NCBI RefSeq assembly: GCF_032337135.1
Contig: NZ_JAVXZZ010000001.1
Coordinates: forward strand, 124,001 to 188,000
Direction of reading: 5' to 3'
Source: Allorhodoferax sp032337135
GTDB taxonomy: Bacteria; Pseudomonadota; Gammaproteobacteria; Burkholderiales; Burkholderiaceae_C
Length of the DNA: 64,000 nt
In this document: piece after piece, positions 1-6,984 of the stretch
Layout: each line of letters opens with the position of its first letter
Numbering within the stretch: position 1 is the first letter of the stretch
Program-made: the position numbers and the translations under genes
Notes under the pieces: generated by a model
What the model saw: only the letters and a program-made list of their open reading frames with translations
Told to the model about the DNA's origin: nothing
Databases searched by the model: none

Positions 1-715
1 CGATGCGCGCGAGCTCGGCCGCCGTCACCTCGCCGCGCCACTCCAGGCGGCCCTGGCGGATGATGCGGTACAGCTCCATGCCCGCGCCCACCACGGCACC
101 CACGGTGGCGTTGCGCGCCGAGATGACGCCGCTGTCGGGGGCGTGTACCTGGGTGTTCTTCAGGCGCAGCAGCTGGGCATCGAGCTGGGCCTGGGCAGAG
201 GCGACCCGCGCCTTGGCCGTGGCTTCACTGCTCAGGTACTGGCCCACCTGCTGGGCGCTCAGTGCGCCGCTGTCCTGCACGGCCCGGGCGCGGTCGGCGT
301 TGGCCTGCGCCTCGGCCACCACGGCCTGGGCCTCGGCCAGTGCGGCGCGGGCCAGGGCCACGTCGGCCTGCACCGTTTCCTGGGCAAAGCTCACCAGCAG
401 CTGGCCCTTCTGCACCGTGTCGCCCACGGCGGCGTGCAGTTCGGCCACGCGCAGGCCATTGGCCTCGGAGCCGATGCTGGCCTCCTGCCAGGCGGCAATG
501 CTGCCGTTGGCGGCCAGCGCCACGGTGAGCTGGGCGCTTTGCGGCTGCACCGTGCTCACGGTGAGCGCGGCACGGGGTGCGGCCGCGGGTTTGGCGGCAT
601 CGGCCGCCGCGGCGTTGGCAGTCCACAGACCCAGGGCAGCCGCTACGGCGAGCGTGCTGGCCAGTGCGCGGGGGGTGGCGAGGTGAAAGGTGGTGCGTTG
701 CATGGTGGTGTCCAT
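1..715 (-). CDS. RND efflux periplasmic adaptor (membrane fusion protein), 3' part missing
   Basis: About 238 codons are visible and the frame runs off the left edge, so the C-terminal part is missing. The N-terminus has a signal peptide ending in an Ala-rich stretch (about residues 14-38). A barrel/lipoyl half follows, with the usual 'G..V..G..V.KGQLLV' pattern, then an Ala/Gln-rich helical hairpin, and a return strand containing 'HAPDSGVIS', typical of HlyD/AcrA-type adaptors. It would link an inner-membrane RND pump to the outer-membrane factor encoded just upstream (28-bp gap, same strand). The pump gene is presumably outside the window. The start is uncertain: ATG 715 or ATG 703, neither with a clear Shine-Dalgarno. 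Confidence 0.88.
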   Translation of the reverse strand, partial: MDTTMQRTTFHLATPRALASTLAVAAALGLWTANAAAADAAKPAAAPRAALTVSTVQPQSAQLTVALAANGSIAAWQEASIGSEANGLRVAELHAAVGDTVQKGQLLVSFAQETVQADVALARAALAEAQAVVAEAQANADRARAVQDSGALSAQQVGQYLSSEATAKARVASAQAQLDAQLLRLKNTQVHAPDSGVISARNATVGAVVGAGMELYRIIRQGRLEWRGEVTAAELARI

Positions 716-743
716 TCAGAAGCGTGTTCGGTTCGAGGGGGTG

Positions 744-2156
744 TCATTCAGAGCGGTCGGCCTGGAAGCCGCCGCCCGAGGCGCGGTACAGGGCAATCCA
801 GGCCCTACGGCGCTCCAGGTCCAGCGCGGCCTGGGCCGACTGGGCGGAGAGCGCCTGGCGGCGTGCGTCTTCCAGTTCCATCAGGCTGGCCAGCCCTTGG
901 GCATGTCGGGTCTGCGTGGCGGAGAGCGACTGGGTGAAGCCGGCCACGGCCGTGTCCACATCGGCCTTGCGTGCGGCGGTGCTCTGCAGTGTGAGCAGGG
1001 CTTCCTCCACCTCGCGCACGGCGTTGCGCACCCGGGCCTTGTAGACCGACACGGCCTGGGTGTAGTTGGCCTGGGCGGCCGCCACGTTGGCCACGCGCTG
1101 GCCACCGTCGAAGATCGGCAGCGTCAGCGCCAGCGGGCCGAAGGACCAGGTGTCGAGATTGGTTTCCACCCCGTACGACGTGGTGCGCAGCGCCCCGATG
1201 GAGCCCTGCAGCGTCAGGCGCGGGTAGCGCTGGGCCTTGGCTGCACCCACCTGGGCACTGGCCACGGCCACATCGCGCTCGGCGGCAAACACGTCGGGGC
1301 GCTGGGCCACCGTCTGGGCCGGTACCGCCGCTATGGAAAAAGGAGCTGTCTGCGCAGGTTTTGCGAGGGCTTCAGCCATTTTTTGCCGTACGTCTGGCTC
1401 GGCCAATCCGGTCAGCGCCACCAGCGCCTTGATGTTCATGTCGCAGCTGGTGGCCTGTTGGGTCACGCGGGCGGCACTGTCGGCGGCGGCACCCTGGGCC
1501 AGGGCGCTGTCACCGGCCGAGACAAAACCGGCCTTGGCACTGATGCCCACCAGCTTGGCAGTCTCGGCACGCGAAGCAGCGTCCTTGCGCATGAGCTCCA
1601 ACTGGGTGCGGCAGTGGCGTTCGCCGTAGTACACGTTCGCCACTTCGGCCGCCACCGACACGCGGGCGTCGTGCCACAGCGCCTGGCTGCCCTGCACCTG
1701 GTCTTGTGCGGCCTTGTTCACGGCGCGGTTAGCGCCCACCAGGTCCAGCTCCCAGGCGGCCTGCAGGCCGCCGGTGAGCGTGGTGGCCACGGGCACGCCC
1801 GGGGTGCTGACGCCGCGCTGGGCCGCCACCTGGGCATTCACCTGCGGCAGCAGCGTGCCGCGCGCCTGGGCCTGGTTGGCGCGTGCCGACTCGATGCGCG
1901 CCAGCGCCTGGGCCACGCCCGGGCTGACCTGCTGGGCCGCTTCGATGAAGGCCACCAGCGTGGCATCGCCCTGGGCCTGCCACCACTGCGACAGGTCGGA
2001 CACGGCGCCACCATGGGGCAGCGGCGCCTGCCACTGGGCCGCGGGTTCGGCATCCACTTTGGGCGCTGGCATGGTGATGGCGCAGCCTGAGAGGACGGCA
2101 GCGCAGGTGGCCGCCCACACGGGCGCACGCAGGAAACGCAGAGGGTGTTTGTTCAT
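744..2156 (-). CDS. NodT/OprM-family outer membrane efflux lipoprotein
   Basis: 470 aa. The signal peptide ends in a lipobox, LSGC, with Cys25 as the predicted lipidated residue. The rest is the duplicated helical-barrel fold of TolC-like factors: long Ala/Gln-rich helices, the repeated 'R.DV..AERDVAVASAQVGAAKAQRYP' type motif around residues 285-310, and 'DGGQR...V..A.A.Y.QAV..Y' further on. It forms the outer-membrane exit duct of a tripartite RND pump. The start ATG overlaps the stop of the upstream TetR gene by 4 bp (ATGA), so the two are probably translationally coupled. A copy of the interspersed 27-nt element (1330-1356) lies inside the gene, encoding roughly residues 267-276. Confidence 0.93.
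   Translation of the reverse strand: MNKHPLRFLRAPVWAATCAAVLSGCAITMPAPKVDAEPAAQWQAPLPHGGAVSDLSQWWQAQGDATLVAFIEAAQQVSPGVAQALARIESARANQAQARGTLLPQVNAQVAAQRGVSTPGVPVATTLTGGLQAAWELDLVGANRAVNKAAQDQVQGSQALWHDARVSVAAEVANVYYGERHCRTQLELMRKDAASRAETAKLVGISAKAGFVSAGDSALAQGAAADSAARVTQQATSCDMNIKALVALTGLAEPDVRQKMAEALAKPAQTAPFSIAAVPAQTVAQRPDVFAAERDVAVASAQVGAAKAQRYPRLTLQGSIGALRTTSYGVETNLDTWSFGPLALTLPIFDGGQRVANVAAAQANYTQAVSVYKARVRNAVREVEEALLTLQSTAARKADVDTAVAGFTQSLSATQTRHAQGLASLMELEDARRQALSAQSAQAALDLERRRAWIALYRASGGGFQADRSE
1330..1356 (+). repeat. 27-nt interspersed hairpin element, copy A
   Basis: GCTAT, 7-nt loop (ggaaaaa), GGAGC, TG, then TCTGCGCA. Same architecture as seven other copies in this window: 5-bp arm, 7-nt loop, 5-bp arm, 2 nt, and an 8-nt tail related to NCTRCGCA. 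It lies antisense inside the outer-membrane factor gene without breaking the frame. The arms here have one mismatch. Confidence 0.6.
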
Positions 2157-2869
2157 AGGGTTCGGGCCGCTTGGCGGCGTTGGCGCTCGTCTTCGACCAT
2201 GGCCAGGGCGAAGTCGGTGAGGCGGTGGTGGGTGGTGTCGATGGCAGCGTTGGAGTCGGCCAGCCCCGGACGCAGGGCGCGGGTGATGTCAGCGCCCACA
2301 AACATCTGGATGCCCAAGGCCGTGATGGAAAAGGCCAGGCGGTGCAGGTCGTCGTCGGCCTCGGTCACGCCCAGGGTACGGCCGAGCACGTCGAGCAGGC
2401 CCTGGTGCATGGGGGCGATCTGGGTCTGGATGTGCTCCTGCCACAGCCCGGTGGGCTCCAGCATTTCGCGGAAATGCAGCTTCATCAGCTGCTGCGCCAG
2501 GTCGCCTTCCTTCAGCGGGTCGGTAAAACCCTGCAGGTACAGGCCCAGCGCCTCGCGCAGCGTCAGCGCGGGGTCGACAAACTGGTCGTAACCTTGGGCG
2601 CCGCAGTCCAGCGGGTCGTTGTAGACGGTGCGGTACAAGCCGGCCTTGTCGCCGAAGTAGTAGCTGATGGAGGCAATGTTCACCCCGGCAGCCGCCGCAA
2701 TCTCGCGGGTGGAGGTCTTGGCAAAACCCTTGGCGGCAAACAGCGCCAGCGCGGCGCGCAGCAGGCGGTTTCGGGCCTCAACGCCGTCACTGCGCAAGGG
2801 CGTGCCGGAAGCCGTGCACAAGCCATTGAGCAGCTTGGCGAGGCCTGTAGGTGGGGAATCGGCAGTCAT
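2153..2869 (-). CDS. TetR/AcrR-family regulator, CecR/DUF1956-like
   Basis: 238 aa. The first 30 or so residues are a variable extension. The HTH follows (STREIAAAAGVNIASISYYF, about residues 52-71), then a large helical ligand-binding domain of the DUF1956 (CecR/YbiH) kind. It heads the operon with the efflux outer-membrane factor and adaptor, so it most likely represses its own pump genes. A 26-bp perfect palindrome sits 17-42 bp upstream of the start, and a TAGAAT -10-like hexamer lies at 2877-2882. If that -10 is used, transcription would begin almost at the ATG, giving a leaderless or very short-leader mRNA. Confidence 0.9.
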   Translation of the reverse strand: MTADSPPTGLAKLLNGLCTASGTPLRSDGVEARNRLLRAALALFAAKGFAKTSTREIAAAAGVNIASISYYFGDKAGLYRTVYNDPLDCGAQGYDQFVDPALTLREALGLYLQGFTDPLKEGDLAQQLMKLHFREMLEPTGLWQEHIQTQIAPMHQGLLDVLGRTLGVTEADDDLHRLAFSITALGIQMFVGADITRALRPGLADSNAAIDTTHHRLTDFALAMVEDERQRRQAARTL

Positions 2870-2885
2870 GGCGCCGATTCTAGCG

Positions 2886-2911
2886 AGTTAAATCAAACGA
2901 TTGATTTAACT
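2886..2911. promoter_or_regulatory. Perfect inverted repeat, probable operator of the TetR-efflux operon
   Basis: Perfect 10-bp arms, AGTTAAATCA and TGATTTAACT, around the 6-bp spacer AACGAT. It is AT-rich in a GC-rich background, overlaps the stop codon of the NnrS-like gene, and lies just upstream of the TetR start and a TAGAAT hexamer (2877-2882). Autoregulation is the usual arrangement for TetR-efflux operons; binding itself is inferred. Confidence 0.7.
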
Positions 2912-4228
2912 AAGCCCTGTTGCGAGTGGGGTTTTGGCCTCCAGGGCGTCCAGCCTGGCGCAGTGCGCACGGTACAGCGGCACCACCCCCCACAGGTTGT
3001 GCGCCAACCACAGCTGCGACACCAGCAACGCTGCCCCCGCGGGGTAGGCCAGCACGGTGGGCCAGCAGGCCGCACCGACCAGCAGTGCCAGGCTCACCCA
3101 GTGGGCGCGGGTCTGTGCCTCGATACGGTCCTGCGGCAGCAGCTTGCGCACGTTGGGCGCCAGCAGGCGGCCCTGCCCCAGATCCTGCAGGTGCATCCAC
3201 ACCAGAAAGGGCACGATGCGGTAGAACATGCCAGTCAGCACCGACAGGAAGCCGCCAAAGAGCAGCAGCGTGCCCACCAGCACCGGCCATTCGGTCCACT
3301 GCAGCCATTGCGGTGCCACCCGCCCCAGGGCCCAGACCAGGGCCGCAGACACCATGCTGCCCAGGCCTACCCACCAGTGCCGCGTGATGGCATCGGCCAT
3401 GGCGCGGCGCGAGCGCCAATGCAGCCGCAGCGTCACCAGCGCAAAGCACACGGCCACCATGGCCACGGCGACACCGAGCACATCGGAGAGAATGCTCCAG
3501 CGCTGCCACTCGGCCAGGCTCCAGGCCAGCAGCAGCACTACCGTGGCACCGGGAAACCCGACCGCAAACCAGCGCGGGTACGCGGGCGTGACCTGGAACA
3601 TGGGCACCACCACCAGCGCCACCGAAGCCAGTACGACCAGATTCCAGCCCAGCAGACCCCAAGCCAGGTGCATGGTGACCAGGCGTGGCAAGGACAGGGG
3701 CAGCGGCAGCCAGCCCTCCAGCCCAAGCGCCATGCTGGCCCCCAACACGATGGCCGCCACCAGCCCCACCAGGGCCCAGCGCAGCCCCGTGGCGGTGGCG
3801 CTGCCCCGCGGCACATGCCACAAGGCATGGCCGCAGGCCAGCACAAACACCCCGATCGCGGTGCCCAGCAGCACCGCCGCCCCACCAAAGCCGCCCTCCA
3901 CACGCCACAGGAATGCAGACTCCAGGCACAAGAGGCCACCCACCACCCCACTCTGCACTGCCCCAGCGACCAGGCGTGGCTGCGCTACCCCTACGCCCAA
4001 CATCACTGGCAACATTTGCAGCAATGCACCGACGATGGAGAACAGCATCAGGCCCAGGGTCATCAGGTGGGTGACACCCAGCGCACCGGGCGTCCATTGG
4101 CTGGTCCACAGGAACGGGCCCTGGAACAGCATGAGCACCCCCACCAGCGCTGAGAAGAGCGGCGCCGTCAGCAGGAATCGCAGCGGAACATCGAGCGGCG
4201 GCGCCGCATCCAGCGACACCGCCGCCAT
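2906..4228 (-). CDS. NnrS-like multi-pass membrane protein
   Basis: 440 aa, almost entirely hydrophobic, with about 12 predicted membrane segments. Conserved-looking polar residues sit at helix ends (for example 'THLMTLG', 'HLAWGLLGWNLV', 'FYRIVPFLVWMHLQD'). This pattern fits the NnrS family of haem/copper-containing membrane proteins linked to nitric-oxide stress and denitrification. The assignment is strengthened by the context: the start overlaps the DUF2249 stop by 1 nt (TGATG), and a hemerythrin gene precedes both. A single-residue test of function is not possible from sequence. The stop codon falls within the downstream TetR operator palindrome. Confidence 0.75.
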   Translation of the reverse strand: MAAVSLDAAPPLDVPLRFLLTAPLFSALVGVLMLFQGPFLWTSQWTPGALGVTHLMTLGLMLFSIVGALLQMLPVMLGVGVAQPRLVAGAVQSGVVGGLLCLESAFLWRVEGGFGGAAVLLGTAIGVFVLACGHALWHVPRGSATATGLRWALVGLVAAIVLGASMALGLEGWLPLPLSLPRLVTMHLAWGLLGWNLVVLASVALVVVPMFQVTPAYPRWFAVGFPGATVVLLLAWSLAEWQRWSILSDVLGVAVAMVAVCFALVTLRLHWRSRRAMADAITRHWWVGLGSMVSAALVWALGRVAPQWLQWTEWPVLVGTLLLFGGFLSVLTGMFYRIVPFLVWMHLQDLGQGRLLAPNVRKLLPQDRIEAQTRAHWVSLALLVGAACWPTVLAYPAGAALLVSQLWLAHNLWGVVPLYRAHCARLDALEAKTPLATGLS

Positions 4229-4470
4229 CAGACCGCCTCGCGCCAGATCAGGATCTCGAAGCCCGTTGCGTCGTTGAAGGTGGTCTGGTACTGGTAGCCC
4301 TGCTTGAGCAGTGCGCGGTACAGCGGGTGGGGTTCACGGTTCAGGATCAGCAGCACGCGCTCATGCGGCTGCATGGCGTCCAGCGCGTCCATGGTCGCCA
4401 CGAAGGGCTCGGGCGGCTCCCAGGTGCGGGCGTCGATGACATGCTCGGGGGGCTTGGGCGCGTCGGTCAT
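4228..4470 (-). CDS. DUF2249 domain protein
   Basis: 80 aa, a complete single-domain member of the small TusA-like DUF2249 family. The typical opening 'VIDARTWEPPEPF' and closing 'GFEILIWRE' are both present. No biochemical role is established for this family. These proteins recur beside hemerythrins, NnrS and denitrification genes, as here (6 bp after the hemerythrin stop, 1-nt overlap with the NnrS-like gene). It is probably co-translated as the middle gene of a nitric-oxide/low-oxygen response operon. Confidence 0.85.
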   Translation of the reverse strand: MTDAPKPPEHVIDARTWEPPEPFVATMDALDAMQPHERVLLILNREPHPLYRALLKQGYQYQTTFNDATGFEILIWREAV

Positions 4471-4476
4471 GGGAAC

Positions 4477-4926
4477 TCACTCCAGCGAAGGGGGAATGCG
4501 GGCCTGCAACTGTTCGTGCACGGCACCGTGCTGTGCGCCCAGACGCTGGTCACACATCGGGTACAGCACCCCTTCTTCCTTGGCGTTGTGCTGCTGCAGC
4601 ATCAGGAACAGGGTTTCTGCATGGCCATCGAACTCGTCGGCGTCACGGCTGCGCAGTGCATCGATGGCAGCTTGCATGAGCTGGCGCAGCTGCTCGTGCT
4701 CATGGCGCATGACCTGGGTCGGTCCCTGGGTCATGCCGGTGGCTTCCTCGAACGCAGGGAACAGCACATGCTCTTCGGCACAGAAATGCTGGTGCACCAG
4801 GCCGGTGAATCGCCCGAACTGCGCCAGGGCCTCGTCCCACTGCTGCGCCTGCACGGCGTCTTGCGCCGATGCGTAGAAACTGTCACAAAAGCGGTGGTCT
4901 CCCGCCATGAAATCCTGGATTGTCAT
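4477..4926 (-). CDS. Hemerythrin-domain protein
   Basis: 149 aa from the ATG at 4926, chosen because residues further upstream (to 4986) are not hemerythrin-like. It is a four-helix bundle with the expected di-iron ligands in order: His11, His47 with Glu51 (HxxxE), His77, then His113 with Glu117/Glu118. Such proteins bind O2 or NO, or assist Fe-S repair. As first gene of the operon with DUF2249 and NnrS-like genes it suggests an NO or microaerobic response. An FNR/Dnr-like site is centred 60 bp upstream. Confidence 0.88.
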   Translation of the reverse strand: MTIQDFMAGDHRFCDSFYASAQDAVQAQQWDEALAQFGRFTGLVHQHFCAEEHVLFPAFEEATGMTQGPTQVMRHEHEQLRQLMQAAIDALRSRDADEFDGHAETLFLMLQQHNAKEEGVLYPMCDQRLGAQHGAVHEQLQARIPPSLE

Positions 4927-4979
4927 TGCCCTGCACCCTGCTACCGGGGGTAGTGTGCCCGCAGCGGCTGACGGCGTTC

Positions 4980-4993
4980 TTGCCAAAAATCAA
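4980..4993 (-). promoter_or_regulatory. FNR/Dnr-type binding site (candidate)
   Basis: TTGCC-AAAA-ATCAA, compared with the FNR/Dnr consensus TTGAT-N4-ATCAA. One half-site is perfect and the other has 3 of 5 bases. The centre is about 60 bp upstream of the hemerythrin start, compatible with a site near -41.5 of a promoter serving the hemerythrin-DUF2249-NnrS-like operon. Confidence 0.45.
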
Positions 4994-5059
4994 CTTTTGA
5001 CCAAATCCCAGAACGGACAGCCCATTTTTACCCGGCGTTTACACCGGCAGGCAAGCGCA

Positions 5060-5854
5060 TCAGTGGCCATGCCCCAGGCCGCTGACCAGCGAGACCATGG
5101 CAATGCCCACCGCCAGCCAAGCCAGTTGGGCGGCGGTCTGTCGGGTCGTCAGGCGCTTCTGCAGCTGCGGAATCAGGTCGGCCAGCGCCACATAGATGAA
5201 GCTGCTCGACGCCACCGCCAGAAAGTACGGCAGGTAGTCCTGCAGCCGCTCCAGCAGCCAGAAACCCGCCACCCCACCCAGGGCCGTCACGGCACCGGCC
5301 AGTGAAACCTTGACCAGTGCCATGCGCCGGTTCGATGCGCCCGTGCGCAGCACCGCCAGGTCGCCCATGTGGTGCGGCACTTCGTGCGCCAGCACCGCCA
5401 GCGCCGCCAGGGCGCCCAGGCGCAGGTCGGCCATGAAGGCCGAGGCGATCAGCACGCCATCGCCAAAGCAGTGGACACTGTCGCCGGTAAGCACCGACCA
5501 GGCACCGGGCACGCCATGGTGGTGCCCGTGGTCATGGTGGTCGTGGTCATGATCGTGCGCGCCATCCGGCCCATGGTGGTGTTCATGGCCGTGGTGCCAC
5601 AACTCGGCCTTGTCGAGCAGGAAGAAGAACAGCACCCCCAGCAGCAGGGTCAGGAACAGGTCGTGGGCACCGGCTTCGCTTTCGAACGCTTCCGGCAGCA
5701 GGTGCAGGAAGGCCGTGGCCAACAGGGCGCCGGCCGCCATGCTGAGCATGTGCTGGGTGTAGCGCGCCAGGGCGCCGAAACTGAGCGCGGCAGCAACCCA
5801 CACGCTGCCAATGCCAGCTAGCAGGGTTCCGACCAGAATTGCTATCAATGTCAT
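5060..5854 (-). CDS. ZIP-family metal transporter
   Basis: 264 aa with eight predicted membrane helices. A very His/Asp-rich cytoplasmic loop spans residues 87-113 (about 17 His), as is typical between TM3 and TM4 of ZIP transporters. The TM4 signature is HCFGDG (from His128) and the TM5 signature is HEVPHHMGD (from His157), so the transport-site residues are present. Likely Zn(II) or other divalent-metal uptake into the cytoplasm. The first five codons and the region around the start codon are formed by a copy of the interspersed 27-nt hairpin element (5841-5867), so initiation could be affected by its folding. Confidence 0.92.
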   Translation of the reverse strand: MTLIAILVGTLLAGIGSVWVAAALSFGALARYTQHMLSMAAGALLATAFLHLLPEAFESEAGAHDLFLTLLLGVLFFFLLDKAELWHHGHEHHHGPDGAHDHDHDHHDHGHHHGVPGAWSVLTGDSVHCFGDGVLIASAFMADLRLGALAALAVLAHEVPHHMGDLAVLRTGASNRRMALVKVSLAGAVTALGGVAGFWLLERLQDYLPYFLAVASSSFIYVALADLIPQLQKRLTTRQTAAQLAWLAVGIAMVSLVSGLGHGH

Positions 5855-5867
5855 AGCTATCTACGCA
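5841..5867 (+). repeat. 27-nt interspersed hairpin element, copy B, across the ZIP start codon
   Basis: GCTAT, 7-nt loop (caatgtc), ATAGC, TA, TCTACGCA. The arms pair perfectly. The element covers the ATG (5852-5854) and first codons of the ZIP gene on the opposite strand. Confidence 0.7.
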
Positions 5868-5918
5868 ATATTCACCGGGTCCAACACCGGTTTTCAAACA
5901 ACAAGGAGGCCAAAGACG

Positions 5919-5940
5919 AAGGCCGCCAACAGGCGGCCTT
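5919..5940 (-). terminator. Hairpin terminator after the dienelactone hydrolase-like gene
   Basis: Perfect 9-bp stem AAGGCCGCC / GGCGGCCTT with a 4-nt loop. It sits 26 bp past the stop of the hydrolase gene on the minus strand. The following T-tract is interrupted (TTCGTCTTT). Confidence 0.55.
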
Positions 5941-5965
5941 GGGTGTCATTGTGCCAGAGGCGCCA

Positions 5966-6868
5966 TCAGACGCCGTGGCTCTTGAACCATGCCAGGGCGC
6001 GGCTCCAGCCCTCCTGCGCCGCCTCCTGGCGGTAGCTGGGGCGGTAATCGGCGTGGAAGGCATGCGGTGCATCGCGGAACACCACGAACTCGCTGGCCTT
6101 AGCGGCCTTGTTGCCCTTGGCGGCTGCGGCAGCCAGCGCTTCCTTCATTTCGTTCACGGTGGTCAATGGGATGCCACCGTCCTGACCGCCATACAGGCCC
6201 AGCACCGGCGCCTTCAGGTCGCCGGCCAGTTGCACCGGGTGCTTGGGGCTGTTTTCCGAATTGGTCCCCACCAGGCGACCGTACCAGGCGACACCGGCCT
6301 TCACGCCCTTGTTGTGCGCGCAGTAGAGCCAGGTGATGCGCCCGCCCCAGCAGAAACCGGTAATGCCCAGCTTCTTGGTGTTGCCACCATTGGCTTCAGC
6401 CCAGGCCACTGCCGCGTCCAGATCGCCCATGACCTGGGCATCGGGCACCTTGGAGACGATCTCGGCCTGCAGCTTGGGAATGTCGGTGTACTTGGACGGG
6501 TCACCCTGGCGCGCATAGAGCTCCGGCGCAATGGCCAGGTAGCCGGCCTTGGCAAATCGACGGCAGACGTCGGCGATGTGCTCATGGACACCGAAGATTT
6601 CCTGGATGACCAGAATGACAGGCAGGTTCTTCTTGCCCTCGGGCATGGCGTAGTAGAACGGCACCGTGGCGCCGTCCACATCGAAAATCTCGGTACCTGC
6701 AGTCAAGCCATCGGTCGAAGTCTTGATGACTGTCTGGGCACTGACTGGCAAGACCGATGCCGCAAATCCAACGCCAACCACCGTGCGCATCACATCGCGG
6801 CGGGTGGCTTCGCCAGCGGCGGAGCCGGGCAGCAGGGAATCGATATCTCGCTTCATTTCCTCGTACAT
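5966..6868 (-). CDS. Dienelactone hydrolase-family protein, Tat-type N-terminus
   Basis: 300 aa from ATG 6868, which has a GGAGA ribosome site 8 bp upstream; upstream in-frame codons lack one. The N-terminus carries TRRDVMR followed by a hydrophobic stretch ending in VSAQ, a plausible twin-arginine signal, so the enzyme may be periplasmic. The alpha/beta-hydrolase core has the DLH triad: Cys nucleophile in GFCWGG, Asp in GGQDGG, and His in DAPHAFHADYR. The carboxymethylenebutenolidase reaction is the family archetype, but the true substrate is unknown and there are no pathway neighbours. Confidence 0.85.
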   Translation of the reverse strand: MYEEMKRDIDSLLPGSAAGEATRRDVMRTVVGVGFAASVLPVSAQTVIKTSTDGLTAGTEIFDVDGATVPFYYAMPEGKKNLPVILVIQEIFGVHEHIADVCRRFAKAGYLAIAPELYARQGDPSKYTDIPKLQAEIVSKVPDAQVMGDLDAAVAWAEANGGNTKKLGITGFCWGGRITWLYCAHNKGVKAGVAWYGRLVGTNSENSPKHPVQLAGDLKAPVLGLYGGQDGGIPLTTVNEMKEALAAAAAKGNKAAKASEFVVFRDAPHAFHADYRPSYRQEAAQEGWSRALAWFKSHGV

Positions 6869-6984
6869 GGGTACTGTCTCCTGGTCATTGGGTTGCTGGT
6901 GGCGCAATGCCACGCGCCAATCTAGCGCAACTGGGAAACCCTTGTTGTCGGCGGGCTTGCAGGAGCGGCCAGTGCCCACCTGAC

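Noticed and set aside
690..2090. 466-codon plus-strand open frame
   Set aside because: Mirrors the outer-membrane factor gene, which has a lipobox and family motifs.
2171..4153. 660-codon plus-strand open frame opposite the TetR and NnrS-like genes
   Set aside because: Crosses two convincing genes on the other strand; Gln/His-rich with no motif.
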